The notes beneath the pieces are model-generated. The model made no database searches. It saw only the letters and a program-made list of their open reading frames with translations, and was not told where the DNA came from. A stretch of DNA of 38,901 nucleotides from Aquiflexum lacus. Lineage in GTDB: Bacteria > Bacteroidota > Bacteroidia > Cytophagales > Cyclobacteriaceae. Below are positions 1 to 7,764 of the stretch, in pieces (the stretch's first letter is position 1; every line of letters begins with the position of its first letter). The translations under genes and the position numbers were made by a program. Where the stretch lies: contig NZ_JABFHF010000040.1 in assembly GCF_015476655.1 (NCBI RefSeq), forward strand, positions 1 through 38,901, given 5' to 3'.

Positions 1-50
1 GAAACACTGACTATATTTGAAAAACAAAAGTGTCAACCATTTTCAGGACG
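1..50. mobile_element. Possible insertion-sequence end (left window edge)
   Basis: Positions 31-50 read TGTCAACCATTTTCAGGACG. This matches about 16 of 20 positions of the reverse complement of 38852-38871 at the other window edge. From position 56 onward the sequence is homologous to the interior of the repeat copy at 2058-2131, so that repeat appears to be cut by a junction at about 50-56. This fits the terminal inverted repeat of an insertion sequence whose body lies outside the window. No transposase is visible, and the family (IS3-like) is a guess from memory of similar Bacteroidota termini. Confidence 0.4.
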
Positions 51-55
51 AGACA

Positions 56-129
56 AACAAAAAAGTCAAGACAATGGAATCCTTCTCCCCACGAGGCCTG
101 CGCTGGCGCGGTCCATTGTCTTCCTCCCC
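56..129 (+). repeat. Intergenic repeat module B, copy 1 (truncated)
   Basis: Nearly identical to 2058-2131. It contains an imperfect palindrome in which a CAATGGA/TCCATTG pair encloses a GC-rich core (GGCCTGCGCTGGCGCGG). The copy is cut on its left side at the putative insertion-sequence junction. The copy on the right flank is in the opposite orientation (around 37078-37163). It is non-coding as far as can be seen. Confidence 0.75.
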
Positions 130-159
130 TATACCCCACAAAATTAAGGGTGGTATATT

Positions 160-366
160 ATAATCAAGGTTACCAGCAGTAGCCCTGAATTGCCTGTCCC
201 GAGAATCGGGAGGCGAACTTTGATTAGCCCCGGGTAAGGTGCCGGGAATCCCTTTCGGTTTAATTCAACCTTGATGCACCGCCGCCCGGGGTCAGAAGGC
301 GTCGACGGATCAATTTCGGGACGGAGTTGTTTTTATTGGAACCGGAGGTTTTTTACCGAAATGGAG
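160..366 (+). repeat. Palindromic repeat unit A, copy 1
   Basis: The core is a hairpin of about 64 bp. CCCCGGG (228-234) followed by GGTGC pairs with GCACC and CCCGGGG (285-291), with a loop containing TTTCGGTTTAATTCAACC. It is followed by a conserved tail with TCGACGGATCAATTTCGGGA and a stretch ending in TTTTTTACCGAAATGGAG. A small palindrome, TCCCGAGAATCGGGA, lies at 197-211. The same hairpin recurs at 1501-1564, 1792-1854 and 2211-2274, and in inverted orientation on the right flank. Confidence 0.85.
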
Positions 367-458
367 GGGGGTGTTATTTTGGAGGGTTTCCTATTATTAA
401 AAGGTATTGGACAATATCTATTTCAAATTTTCAGGAGTCCAGGTAATTTTATCAAACT

Positions 459-480
459 ATGAGAAAAAAATCTCATTTTA
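459..480. other. Short hairpin with an all-A loop
   Basis: ATGAGA (459-464) and TCTCAT (471-476) form a perfect 6-bp inverted repeat around six A residues, followed by TTTTA. A similar hairpin, TGAGTAA/TTACTCA with an A5 loop, is at 2467-2485, also just past a repeat unit. It may be a weak terminator or a remnant of repeat boundaries. The function is not established. Confidence 0.35.
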
Positions 481-508
481 AAGGTTTACAAATGATGTTG
501 GTAGAAAA

Positions 509-844
509 GTGATATTTAAAAATTACATCAATATGCTCAAGTTGAACCCTCAAGGTTTGTTGATGCCAAGTCAGAATATAAAATCTTCAAAAGAGGAAAT
601 GTATCATCAATTTGTTATGGTTATTTCTTCAGAAAAGCGAATTGACTTATTTGAAAATTATGGACTAGACGGTTATATTGTGAGAGCTTATCCAGTAGGT
701 CACAAGTCTTATAGCCTTTATATGGGAGACAAATCTTATTGGATGAATCACTTTACAAAAACTAAAATCAACAGAAGAGGGAACAAATACCCAAAGGGTT
801 TTCTGGAAATTGGAACGGGCTTTTATAACGAAGAAAATGAATAG
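509..844 (+). CDS. Hypothetical protein (111 aa)
   Basis: I do not recognise this family. The frame opens at a GTG (509); no ATG precedes it in frame, and the nearby ATG at 492 runs into a TGA overlapping this GTG. The protein is soluble-looking, with no signal peptide or membrane segment, and is rich in Lys, Tyr and Asn. Its last codons overlap the start of the next gene by 8 nt (ATGAATAG), which implies translational coupling. The A+T-rich composition contrasts with the GC-rich repeats on both sides, so the pair looks like a small cargo between repeat arrays. A real gene is likely because of the coupling and codon usage. A toxin-antitoxin role is possible, but nothing in the sequence shows it. 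Confidence 0.55.
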   Translation: MIFKNYINMLKLNPQGLLMPSQNIKSSKEEMYHQFVMVISSEKRIDLFENYGLDGYIVRAYPVGHKSYSLYMGDKSYWMNHFTKTKINRRGNKYPKGFLEIGTGFYNEENE

Positions 845-1124
845 CTTTAAAATAAATCGGTTGATTGATCTAATAGAGGAAATCAAAAAGTTAGATGAAA
901 TGATTTTGATGCACAGGAATCAGGGAAATGATGATTTTATGTCTTCCCAATATGAATCCAAGAAGTCGAAGCTTATGAAAGAATTGATTTCAGATTTGGC
1001 TGCTAATTCGAATGAATCTCCAGAAGTCTTTAAAACAATTGGAAAGATTATTTTTAAATTCTATCCCAATGATTCCTCCAAAAAACATTCAGATCTCGAG
1101 CAAATAGTAGCTGCTATCGATTGA
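837..1124 (+). CDS. Small helical hypothetical protein (95 aa)
   Basis: The ATG at 837 overlaps the stop of the upstream 111-aa gene (ATGAATAG), so I prefer it over the TTG at 810. The predicted protein is almost all helix. Residues about 6-45 carry heptad-like spacing of Leu and Ile with Lys and Glu (RLIDLIEEIKKLDEMI and similar), suggesting a coiled coil or helical hairpin, and a second helix lies near the C-terminus. I have an impression of similar small unannotated proteins in related Bacteroidota but cannot name a family. Coupled translation suggests that it acts with the upstream product. Confidence 0.6.
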   Translation: MNSFKINRLIDLIEEIKKLDEMILMHRNQGNDDFMSSQYESKKSKLMKELISDLAANSNESPEVFKTIGKIIFKFYPNDSSKKHSDLEQIVAAID

Positions 1125-1264
1125 ATCAATCAAAGATGCGCATTTTTGGCTAGGATAAGCTGTTCGCATCTTAATCAGTCCATCCCTTTTCTTCCCAGAC
1201 TTTATCAGTTGAATTCAGGGCAGCTGTAAGTTGCTCAAGGTTGATGATTTTTTTTCCATCGTAA

Positions 1265-1350
1265 CCCCGGGGTCATGATAGCGAAGATTCAAGGAATTTT
1301 TGGACAGGGCCGTCTTTATTGGAACGGGAGGTTTTTTACCGAAATGGAGG
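1265..1350 (+). repeat. Palindromic repeat unit A, partial copy
   Basis: Only the right half is present. CCCCGGGGTC is followed by the conserved tail with CCGTCTTTATTGGAACGGGA and TTTTTTACCGAAATGGAG. The upstream half of the hairpin is missing. The open frame across it is a shadow shared with other copies. Confidence 0.7.
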
Positions 1351-1410
1351 TGGGTCAGATACTGGAGATGATAATTCTTACAACATTAAACAAATTGATT
1401 GATGGGGGAG

Positions 1411-1637
1411 ACCGGAGTTTGGAAGCTCCGTACTCAGAAGTCACGAAGCCAGAGTCTTCGGACAACTGCGGCAGCCCCGAAGTGGGCTAAATATCATTAG
1501 CCCCGGGTAAGGTGCTTGGAATATCTTTCGGTTTAATTCAACCTAGATGCACCGCCGCCCGGGGTCAGTAGGAGTCGACGGATCAATTTCGGGACGGAGC
1601 CGTCTTTATTGGAACGGGAGGTTTTTTACCGAAATAG
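1411..1637 (+). repeat. Palindromic repeat unit A, copy 2 (extended)
   Basis: This is the extended form of the unit. It begins with CCGGAGTTTGGAAGCTCCG, itself a hairpin, runs through a conserved segment with GTCACGAAGCCAGAGTCTTC, then the GGGCTAAATATCATTAG linker, the CCCCGGG/CCCGGGG hairpin at 1501-1564 and the conserved tail. It is nearly identical to 1703-1928, so the two copies form a tandem array about 290 bp apart. Confidence 0.85.
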
Positions 1638-1702
1638 ACGGAAAGCCATATTCCGGAGAGAGAATTCTCGCCACAAATAGGACAACTGGATTCAGTTGAA
1701 AG

Positions 1703-1928
1703 ACCGGATTTGGAAACTCCGTACTCAGGAGTCACGAAGCCAGAGTCTTCGGACAACCGCGGCAGCCCCGAAGAGGGCTAAATATCATTAGCCCCGGGTA
1801 AGGTGCTGAGAATCCTTTCGGTTTAATTCAACCTAGATGCACCGCCGCCCGGGGTCAGTAGGCGTCGACGGATCAATTTCGGGACTGAGCCGTCTTTATT
1901 GGAACGGGAGGTTTTTTACCGAAATGGA
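1703..1928 (+). repeat. Palindromic repeat unit A, copy 3 (extended)
   Basis: This is a second tandem copy of the extended unit, with the hairpin arms at 1792-1798 and 1848-1854. Differences from the preceding copy are scattered substitutions, including changes inside stem-adjacent positions, so it is a diverged copy and not a recent duplication. Confidence 0.85.
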
Positions 1929-1989
1929 GAGGGGGTCATTTTAAGAAGATTTTAATTGATGTTTTTTTCAGTGAGTGCTGTCTTTCCCA

Positions 1990-2131
1990 CTTTTCTTTCA
2001 TTTCCTCTCTTACTTTTTTGCCCCGAGAAAATCGGAACAGGCTTTGACCAAAAAAGTAACAAAAAAGTCAAGACAATGGAATCCTTCTCCCCACGAGGCC
2101 TGCGCTGGCGCGGTCCATTGTCTTCCTCCCC
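1990..2131 (+). repeat. Intergenic repeat module B, copy 2 (full)
   Basis: Contains TTACTTTTTTGCCCCGAG, an imperfect GCCCCGAGAAAATCGGAACAGGC palindrome, two similar Lys-codon-like blocks with AAAAAAGTAAC and AAAAAAGTCAAG, and the CAATGGA/TCCATTG palindrome. The same module is found inverted around 37078-37163 and truncated at 56-129. Frames across it are not genes. Confidence 0.8.
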
Positions 2132-2178
2132 ACTTCCCTAGCGAAATAGAGTAGGAAGTATAAATAAGGGTTTTTACT

Positions 2179-2277
2179 AGCAGCCCCGAAGTGGGCTGAA
2201 CTTTGATTAGCCCTGGGTAAGGTGTCGGGAATCCCTTTCGGTTTAATTCAACCTTGATGCACCACCGCCCGGGGTCT
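2179..2277 (+). repeat. Palindromic repeat unit A, copy 4 (short form)
   Basis: Contains the hairpin with one arm changed to CCCTGGG (2211-2217) and the intact CCCGGGG arm at 2268-2274. The usual tail is missing after GGGGTC, so the copy is truncated on its right side. Confidence 0.75.
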
Positions 2278-3281
2278 TTATCATGGGGTTATGGGATTTT
2301 TTAGGTTTGTGCTTGGGATTACAAATCCCTGTTATCTGGGCCTACCTTCGGCAGGTAAATTCGGTAAAGAAACTCCGGTACCGAACAGCCTATATTTGGA
2401 AAATTATGGGGTATTGAGGCAAAATAAATTTGGATATTTCATTGCTCGGAGTAAATTTGTCAGGTATGAGTAAAAAAATTACTCAATCTAAAAACGTCCT
2501 TTTTTGGGACTGAAAGGGCGAAGCTGTGGGAAATGCGGTAATGTTGGTACGAAGGACAGAAAGGGAGGTTAGAATTTTAGATTTATGATTTTAGATTTAA
2601 GATTTGGGAACCGAGAGCTGATGCACTAGACATAAGACTTAAGACACTAGGGGCTATACCTGCTTAAAAGTATGCAGATATGAGAACTGAAGCGGGAGTT
2701 TTATTGATCCAATTTATGAGCAATTTTTTACCAAAAAAAACTCTATTGGAAAAGTGATATGTTTTCTTGGAAATTGGTCAAAAGTTAACGAATGGTCGGG
2801 ACACCTACGGGACATGGCCGGGAGATGGGTAGGGGGAAACTTAACCCCACTGTTCACTATTCAATTATTACAAATAACTAATAACAACTCACTATCTACT
2901 TATCAAAGTTTTTCGATTATAACCCCAAAAACATACCAAATACTAAATGTATTTATGGTTATAACCCTAAATAATTATGATTAATCGGAACGTTTATATT
3001 GAAAAGCTTAGATTATTTATTAGCAAAAGACTGGTGACAGGGAATAGTTAGAAGGATGTAAAACTGAACGTGGCATTTTGCGAAACCTGCCTGACGGCAG
3101 GTGCGAGATGTGAGAAGAAACAAAGCCTGCCCCGTCCAGTTAGCCCCGATAGCTATCGGGGGGATTCGGAGAAACAAAGCTGCCCCAAGTTGGAAATTAT
3201 ACAACTTTCAAAAATCAGTTCGGCAACTCAAAAAATATTGTTAAAATTCCGCAATAATTTTTTTTTTGTAAAAAAATAACA
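2278..3281. other. 1-kb gene-free stretch with small palindromes and degenerate repeats
   Basis: No convincing gene is present. It holds the TGAGTAA/TTACTCA hairpin (2467-2485), a degenerate run around 2575-2680 built from variants of TTTTAGATTTAAGA and AAGACTTAAGACAC, the palindrome CCTGCC-TGAC-GGCAGG (3086-3101) and the perfect 18-bp palindrome CCCCGATAGCTATCGGGG (3144-3161). The last 80 bases before the SatD gene are strongly A+T rich and could hold its promoter, but I see no clear match to the Bacteroidota consensus. Confidence 0.5.
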
Positions 3282-3899
3282 ATGCATAGGGTTCCTATTC
3301 TAATGGCGGATATCAAAGGCAGCAGCAAAGTACCAGCTGAAAAACTCATGAAGCAGTTCAGAGCTTTGGTAGGAAAGGTAAATACCGATAGGAAAGAAAA
3401 CATAAAGTCCCCACTCACAATAACCCTTGGGGATGAATTTCAAGGGGTAATTGACACTTTTGAAAATGGAATCAAAATTATCTTTGAATTGGAAGAAGAA
3501 ATAGTAAGCTCAGAATTTGACTTTAAATTGAGATACGTTCTGCTTGAAGGGCAGATTGATACTGAAATTAATGAAGATATAGCTTATCAAATGTTGGGGA
3601 GTGGCCTTACCTCAGCAAGAAAAGATCTTGAAGAATTAAAAAAGGGCGACAGAAGATTTCTGATAAAATCAGATAAGGATCCAAAAGATGTTTATTTGAA
3701 TAAAGCCTTCAATATATATCAGAATTTTGTAGATTCATGGAAAGAGAAAGCTTTGGTAAAAGAATTTTTAAATTTTGATGATTATAAAATTGTAGCCAAA
3801 CACATAGGCCTCGACCCTTCTAATGCTTGGAGAAGAAAAAGGAGCCTTAACATCGTTGAATATAAGGACATAAAAGACCTAATTTTAGTTATTCAATAA
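3282..3899 (+). CDS. SatD family protein
   Basis: The 205-aa protein has the features of the SatD family. Near the N-terminus, ILMADIKGSS (residues 6-15) carries an Asp after a beta strand, and LTITLGDEFQG (45-55) gives a second acidic motif resembling the core of nucleotide-binding or cyclase-like folds. The C-terminal 50 residues (FDDYKIVAKHIGLD onward) look like a helix-turn-helix. SatD proteins were named from an acid-tolerance locus in Streptococcus; their biochemical role is not settled. In other genomes the gene often has a DUF3307 membrane partner, and none is seen here. The ATG at 3282 is the first in frame and sits in an A+T-rich leader. It lies alone between repeats and a decayed toxin-antitoxin locus. 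Confidence 0.75.
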   Translation: MHRVPILMADIKGSSKVPAEKLMKQFRALVGKVNTDRKENIKSPLTITLGDEFQGVIDTFENGIKIIFELEEEIVSSEFDFKLRYVLLEGQIDTEINEDIAYQMLGSGLTSARKDLEELKKGDRRFLIKSDKDPKDVYLNKAFNIYQNFVDSWKEKALVKEFLNFDDYKIVAKHIGLDPSNAWRRKRSLNIVEYKDIKDLILVIQ

Positions 3900-4092
3900 A
3901 AAATGATTATTTCCTGATTGGAAACTTCAGTTCTGTTTTTTTTTCAATTTCTTATCATTTTACCTACCAATATTTTATGGATATTGTTTTTTCGGCTTTA
4001 TTGTAACATGAGGCGAGAGATAAAAACGATTCAAACTGTCACAAAAAAAGGTATAAAGTTTGCAAAACCATTATAATTGCTTTTATCCAACC

Positions 4093-4311
4093 ATGAGCGA
4101 GAAGGAAATTTCAGTAAAAGATCTTAATAGACTTCAAAAGAAAGCGAGCCAAAATGCAGTAAAGCTTGACAAAGCTATGGGCTTGACTTATTTGGTGGTC
4201 AGGAGGAATAAACTGATTCAGATTGAACCGGATGGTAAGGAAACGGTCTTGGGAAAATCCGAATCTGGAACAAGAAGAGTTGAGAAGAAAAATATTACAC
4301 TTAAGCTTTGA
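4093..4311 (+). CDS. Small hypothetical protein, possible antitoxin-like (72 aa)
   Basis: The ATG at 4093 is chosen over a TTG at 4060 because the upstream extension is unlike the rest of the protein. The N-terminal half (KDLNRLQKKASQNAVKLDKA) is helical; the C-terminal half contains YLVVRRNKLIQIEPDGKETV, a short beta-hairpin-like segment, and a very basic tail. Small proteins of this shape occur next to PIN or RelE-type toxin genes in Bacteroidota (my recollection). Here the next frames are a 30-aa fragment and a deleted PIN gene. It could be an orphan antitoxin or an unrelated DNA-binding protein. Confidence 0.5.
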   Translation: MSEKEISVKDLNRLQKKASQNAVKLDKAMGLTYLVVRRNKLIQIEPDGKETVLGKSESGTRRVEKKNITLKL

Positions 4312-4400
4312 CAAACATTTCTGTGAGGACAGATGAAGATATTGAAGCCATCGAAAAGGTAAGTAAATCCATGCAAAAATTGACCATTAGAGAATGGTAG
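4308..4400 (+). pseudogene. Antitoxin-like fragment (about 30 aa)
   Basis: A TTG at 4308 overlaps the previous stop and opens a 30-residue frame with ISVRTDEDIEAIEKVSKSMQ, similar to the start of a ribbon-helix-helix antitoxin. It ends in TAG overlapping the ATG of the PIN remnant (ATGGTAG). The overlap is typical of an antitoxin-toxin pair, but the protein is too short to hold a complete domain, so I read it as a decayed antitoxin. Confidence 0.35.
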
Positions 4401-4507
4401 TGGATACAGGGATTTTTATTGCAGCGTCTTCTTTAGAATCAGATTTCCCAATATTGACATGCAATCAAAAACACTTTCAAAGAGTGAAAGGATTGAAGTT
4501 TATTTAA
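4394..4507 (+). pseudogene. PIN-domain (VapC-like) toxin with internal in-frame deletion
   Basis: The 37-aa frame starts MVVDTGIFIA, the usual first strand of a PIN domain with its first catalytic Asp (residue 4). It jumps almost directly to FPILTCNQKHFQRVKGL, which resembles the last strand and helix of such proteins (the ILT-N-KHF-R-KGL pattern). A complete PIN protein is about 130 residues, so roughly 90 central residues, including most acidic active-site residues, are missing while the frame is kept. No nuclease activity is expected. Confidence 0.6.
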
Positions 4508-4508
4508 C

Positions 4509-4673
4509 ATGCCCAAAACCCACTTTTTCCACCTCTCCATACTGACAGGCATATTTGTATTGGTGAATGGGTTGTGGTTTTGGAAAATGGGGGTGATGAC
4601 GGATGATGATACTTGGGGGTATTTGCAGTTCACTAAAAAGAAAAATTCCTTTAGTTTAATATCCTTTATGTAA
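4509..4673 (+). CDS. Possible small membrane protein or truncated gene fragment (54 aa)
   Basis: A frame starting MPKTHFFHLSILTG has one predicted membrane segment (residues about 8-30), then a DDDTWGYL motif and a basic end. DD-x-W-G-Y after a first membrane helix recalls the N-termini of membrane glycosyltransferases of the GT39/ArnT type, so it may be the stump of such a gene. It ends 3 nt before the methyltransferase start at 4677. Evidence is weak. Confidence 0.25.
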   Translation: MPKTHFFHLSILTGIFVLVNGLWFWKMGVMTDDDTWGYLQFTKKKNSFSLISFM

Positions 4674-4676
4674 TCA

Positions 4677-5393
4677 ATGCTCCAAAAAATCAAGTCCTTC
4701 CTAAAAAACAACTCCCCCGTTTTCCTGATGGACATCTACAGGTCCTTCCAAAAGAAAAAGAAGCTGGATATCGATGGGTTGAGTACCGAGGAAGTTTTTT
4801 CAAAGATCTACAAGGAGAACTATTGGGTGTATGGGGAAAGTGTTTCAGGAGCAGGATCGGATATAAATCAGACCAATGTCATCATCGGCGAACTGGAGAA
4901 ATTATTCAGAGATTATGAGATCAAATCAATTTTGGATGCTCCCTGTGGTGATTTCAATTGGATGAATCAGGTGAATCTCGATGGGATAAATTATTTGGGA
5001 ATTGATATTGTGGAGGATTTGATCAGTTTGAATAAGTCAAATTATAGGGATAAAAAGGGTATTGCATTCAGCACAGGCAATATCATCACAGATGACTTAC
5101 CAAAGGTGGATTTGATACTTTGCAGAGACTGCCTCGTTCATTTTTCATTTGCTGACATTCAGAAAGCATTGAGCAATTTTAAAAGATCAGGATCCAAGTA
5201 CCTTTTGACTTCCAGCTTTATTTCCCACGCAGCCAACCAAGATATTCAAACCGGCTATTGGAGACCGATAAACCTCAATAATTTACCTTTTGATTTGCCC
5301 CATCCCATTAAAACAATCAATGAAAAGTGTACAGAAGGTGGAGGAAAGCATAAGGATAAAAGTTTGATTTTGATTGGAATGGATGAAATCTGA
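4677..5393 (+). CDS. Class I SAM-dependent methyltransferase
   Basis: The protein has 238 residues. The SAM-binding motif I is ILDAPCGDFNWM (residues 85-96), followed by a YLGIDIV strand with the acidic ribose-binding position. A later LILCRDCLVHFSF segment corresponds to motif IV. The N-terminal 60 residues lack a signal peptide. Enzymes of this layout in glycan loci methylate sugars or chain ends, but the substrate cannot be read from the sequence. It is the first complete gene of the forward polysaccharide operon and ends 2 nt before the MBOAT gene. Confidence 0.8.
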   Translation: MLQKIKSFLKNNSPVFLMDIYRSFQKKKKLDIDGLSTEEVFSKIYKENYWVYGESVSGAGSDINQTNVIIGELEKLFRDYEIKSILDAPCGDFNWMNQVNLDGINYLGIDIVEDLISLNKSNYRDKKGIAFSTGNIITDDLPKVDLILCRDCLVHFSFADIQKALSNFKRSGSKYLLTSSFISHAANQDIQTGYWRPINLNNLPFDLPHPIKTINEKCTEGGGKHKDKSLILIGMDEI

Positions 5394-5395
5394 GT

Positions 5396-6838
5396 ATGCT
5401 TTTTAATTCTTTCGAATTCCTTCTATTCTTTCCGCTAGTTTTCCTGCTTTTCTGGTTTGTATTTCAGAAAAACCTTAAAGCACAAAACTCCTTTATCCTG
5501 CTAGCCAGCTATGTGTTTTATGGTTGGTGGGATTGGCGGTTTTTGGGCTTGATTGCTTTTAGTTCTTTGGTGGATTATATCTGTGGGCTTAAAATCGGAG
5601 CTGCAGAGGACACTTTCAAAAGAAAAGTTTATTTGGGTATCAGCTTGGGTGTGAATCTTGGCTTGTTGGGTTTCTTTAAGTATTTCAACTTTTTTATAGA
5701 CTCTACGGTTCAGATGATCAATACCATTGGTTTTCAGGCCAATCCTTATTCCCTGCAATTGATTCTTCCTGTCGGTATCAGTTTTTATACTTTTCAAACG
5801 ATGAGCTATACCATCGATATTTACAGAAGGAAAATGGTGCCGACCAAAGATGCCGTGGCTTTCTTTGCTTATGTCAGTTTCTTTCCGCAATTGGTGGCCG
5901 GGCCTATTGAAAGGGCAGCTAACCTTTTGCCTCAGTTCTTTAAAAAGAAAGTATTTGATTACGGCCTGGCCATGGATGGCATGCGGCAGATTCTTTGGGG
6001 GTTGTTTATGAAGGTGGTTATTGCGGACAATTGTGCGGTATTTGTCAATCAGGCATTCAATAATCCGGAAAGCCAACCTGCTTCCAACCTCCTTATCGGA
6101 GCAGTGTTTTTTAGCTTTCAGATTTATGGGGATTTTGGAGGCTATTCCAATATCGCTATCGGAACAGGGAAACTACTTGGATTCAACCTGATGCAAAACT
6201 TTGCTTTCCCGTATTTCTCCAGAGACATAGCCGAATTCTGGAGACGCTGGCATATTTCACTTTCCACCTGGTTTAGGGATTATGTCTATATCCCTCTGGG
6301 AGGGTCAAAGGGAAGCAAATACCAAAGCCTCAGGAATATCTTAATTATCTTCTTGGTTTCAGGTTTCTGGCATGGGGCCAATTGGACTTTTATCATTTGG
6401 GGTGGAATCCATGCGGCTTTGTTTATTCCGCTTTATTTGTTTGGAAAGAATAGAATCAACATTGGCATTGTATCTCAAAACAAAGCCCTACCAAGCTTTT
6501 ACGAATTGGGACAAATGTTGGTAACTTTTTCTTTGGTTACCTTAGGTTGGGTATTCTTTAGGTCTCCCGATATAATCTCAGCTGTAGGTTATATTCAAGG
6601 TTTATTTGATATGAGTATTTTCCAAAAGCCTCAAATGGATATTCGAGTTTATCTTTTTATCATCTTGGTGTTGATCTTTATGATGCTTGAATGGGGTGGG
6701 AGAAGGGAAGAGTTTGCCATACAGAAGATGGCTTTCCATAAACCTATACTAATCAGGTATGGCTTGTACTATGGCTTGGTGATGGCAGTATTTTTATTTG
6801 CCAGAAAAGAGCAAGAATTTATTTACTTTCAGTTTTAG
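5396..6838 (+). CDS. MBOAT family O-acyltransferase (AlgI-like)
   Basis: This polytopic membrane protein of 480 residues belongs to the membrane-bound O-acyltransferase family. Diagnostic segments are FFPQLVAGPIER (162-173), the WRRWHISLSTWFRDYVYIPL block (283-301, with His286) and GFWHGANWTFIIWGG with the presumed catalytic His326. At least eight hydrophobic segments are visible. AlgI-type proteins pass acyl groups, usually acetyl, across the membrane for transfer to exported polysaccharides, generally with an SGNH-fold partner. The next gene, 2 nt away, looks like that partner. Expected role: O-acetylation of the glycan made by this locus. Confidence 0.93.
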   Translation: MLFNSFEFLLFFPLVFLLFWFVFQKNLKAQNSFILLASYVFYGWWDWRFLGLIAFSSLVDYICGLKIGAAEDTFKRKVYLGISLGVNLGLLGFFKYFNFFIDSTVQMINTIGFQANPYSLQLILPVGISFYTFQTMSYTIDIYRRKMVPTKDAVAFFAYVSFFPQLVAGPIERAANLLPQFFKKKVFDYGLAMDGMRQILWGLFMKVVIADNCAVFVNQAFNNPESQPASNLLIGAVFFSFQIYGDFGGYSNIAIGTGKLLGFNLMQNFAFPYFSRDIAEFWRRWHISLSTWFRDYVYIPLGGSKGSKYQSLRNILIIFLVSGFWHGANWTFIIWGGIHAALFIPLYLFGKNRINIGIVSQNKALPSFYELGQMLVTFSLVTLGWVFFRSPDIISAVGYIQGLFDMSIFQKPQMDIRVYLFIILVLIFMMLEWGGRREEFAIQKMAFHKPILIRYGLYYGLVMAVFLFARKEQEFIYFQF

Positions 6839-6840
6839 GG

Positions 6841-7764
6841 ATGAATCGATTCTTAGTAAAACTTTTCATTTTTTCATTTTTTCCTTTGGCTACACTCTAC
6901 GGAGTATTTCTCTTAGAAAATGGCACTGCAGATCCTTTTTATCAGCGGTTTACAACTCCAAAACAAGAGGCTTTGATTCTTGGAAACTCAAAAGCTGCCC
7001 AAGGGATAATACCAGCTGTGTTAGACCAGAAGTTATTTCAAGAATTTGGCGCTAAGATCTACAATTATTCCTTTACAGTCTACAATTCTCCCTATGGTCC
7101 TGTATACCTGGAGAGCCTTACAAAAAAACTAGATGAAAATAGCAAGTCCGGTTATTTTGTCATCACAGTAGATCCTTGGAGTATTGCAAGTGATATCAAT
7201 GATCCAGATAACCCGGATAAATTTGAAGAAAATGGCAGGTTTTTAGCAAAAATTGATAAAGTAAATTCAGGACAAAACTTCACTTATTTATTCGATTGGT
7301 TTTCTAAGTCATATTATGAAATTCTCTTAATGAAACTAAAGCCAAATTTTTCAAAACTTCATTCTGATGGATGGTTTGAAACAACAGCCGATATGATAGG
7401 AACATCTGAACCTGAAAGAAGAAAGCAAATGGTAGACTTTTATAATGATTATTTAACTAAGTACCGCTATTCAGAAAAGCGGTTCAAATACCTTCAAAAG
7501 ACAATTGAATTCTTGCAAACAAAAGGGTCTGTGTTTCTGGTTAGGTTACCTTTGCATCAGGATATTTTAGAAATTGAAAATGAACTTGATCCTGATTTTG
7601 ATTCAAGAATGAATTTCATATCCCAACAATATGAGATCCCATATTTTGAATTTAATGATTCAAAAATAAAATGGCAATTTAAAGATGGACTGCATATGAC
7701 CTTGGAATCTGCCCGAGATTTTTCTGATCACTTATCCAAAGAAATTTTATTATCCCGAAAGTAA
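6841..7764 (+). CDS. SGNH-like protein, probable acetyl-transfer partner of the MBOAT
   Basis: This 307-aa protein has one N-terminal membrane anchor or signal segment (residues 5-25). ALILGNSKA (44-52) fits block I with Ser50 as nucleophile, and near the C-terminus KDGLHM (281-286) supplies the Asp282-His285 pair of an SGNH or AlgX/AlgJ/DltD-like fold. The active domain would therefore be periplasmic. It lies directly between the MBOAT gene (2-nt gap) and wzm (no gap). From established biology of AlgI-AlgJ and DltB-DltD pairs, I infer that it transfers the acyl group delivered by the MBOAT to the polysaccharide. Overall similarity to named families is low. Confidence 0.7.
   Translation: MNRFLVKLFIFSFFPLATLYGVFLLENGTADPFYQRFTTPKQEALILGNSKAAQGIIPAVLDQKLFQEFGAKIYNYSFTVYNSPYGPVYLESLTKKLDENSKSGYFVITVDPWSIASDINDPDNPDKFEENGRFLAKIDKVNSGQNFTYLFDWFSKSYYEILLMKLKPNFSKLHSDGWFETTADMIGTSEPERRKQMVDFYNDYLTKYRYSEKRFKYLQKTIEFLQTKGSVFLVRLPLHQDILEIENELDPDFDSRMNFISQQYEIPYFEFNDSKIKWQFKDGLHMTLESARDFSDHLSKEILLSRK

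Noticed and set aside
271-462. Plus-strand frame overlapping the first repeat, with similar ones at 1275-1490, 1956-2141 and 32853-33113
   Set aside because: They lie entirely in repeat units A or B and share peptide fragments with each other only because the DNA is repeated.
3013-3204. Minus- and plus-strand frames around the CCCCGATAGCTATCGGGG palindrome
   Set aside because: Short, overlapping each other on opposite strands, and composed of intergenic palindromes.
4439-4735. 98-codon minus-strand frame between the PIN remnant and the methyltransferase
   Set aside because: It overlaps the PIN remnant and the methyltransferase start in antisense; the plus-strand reading gives better-supported fragments.
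5501-6076. 191-codon minus-strand frame inside the MBOAT gene
   Set aside because: It is antisense to a well-supported membrane protein gene and shows no domain or start context.
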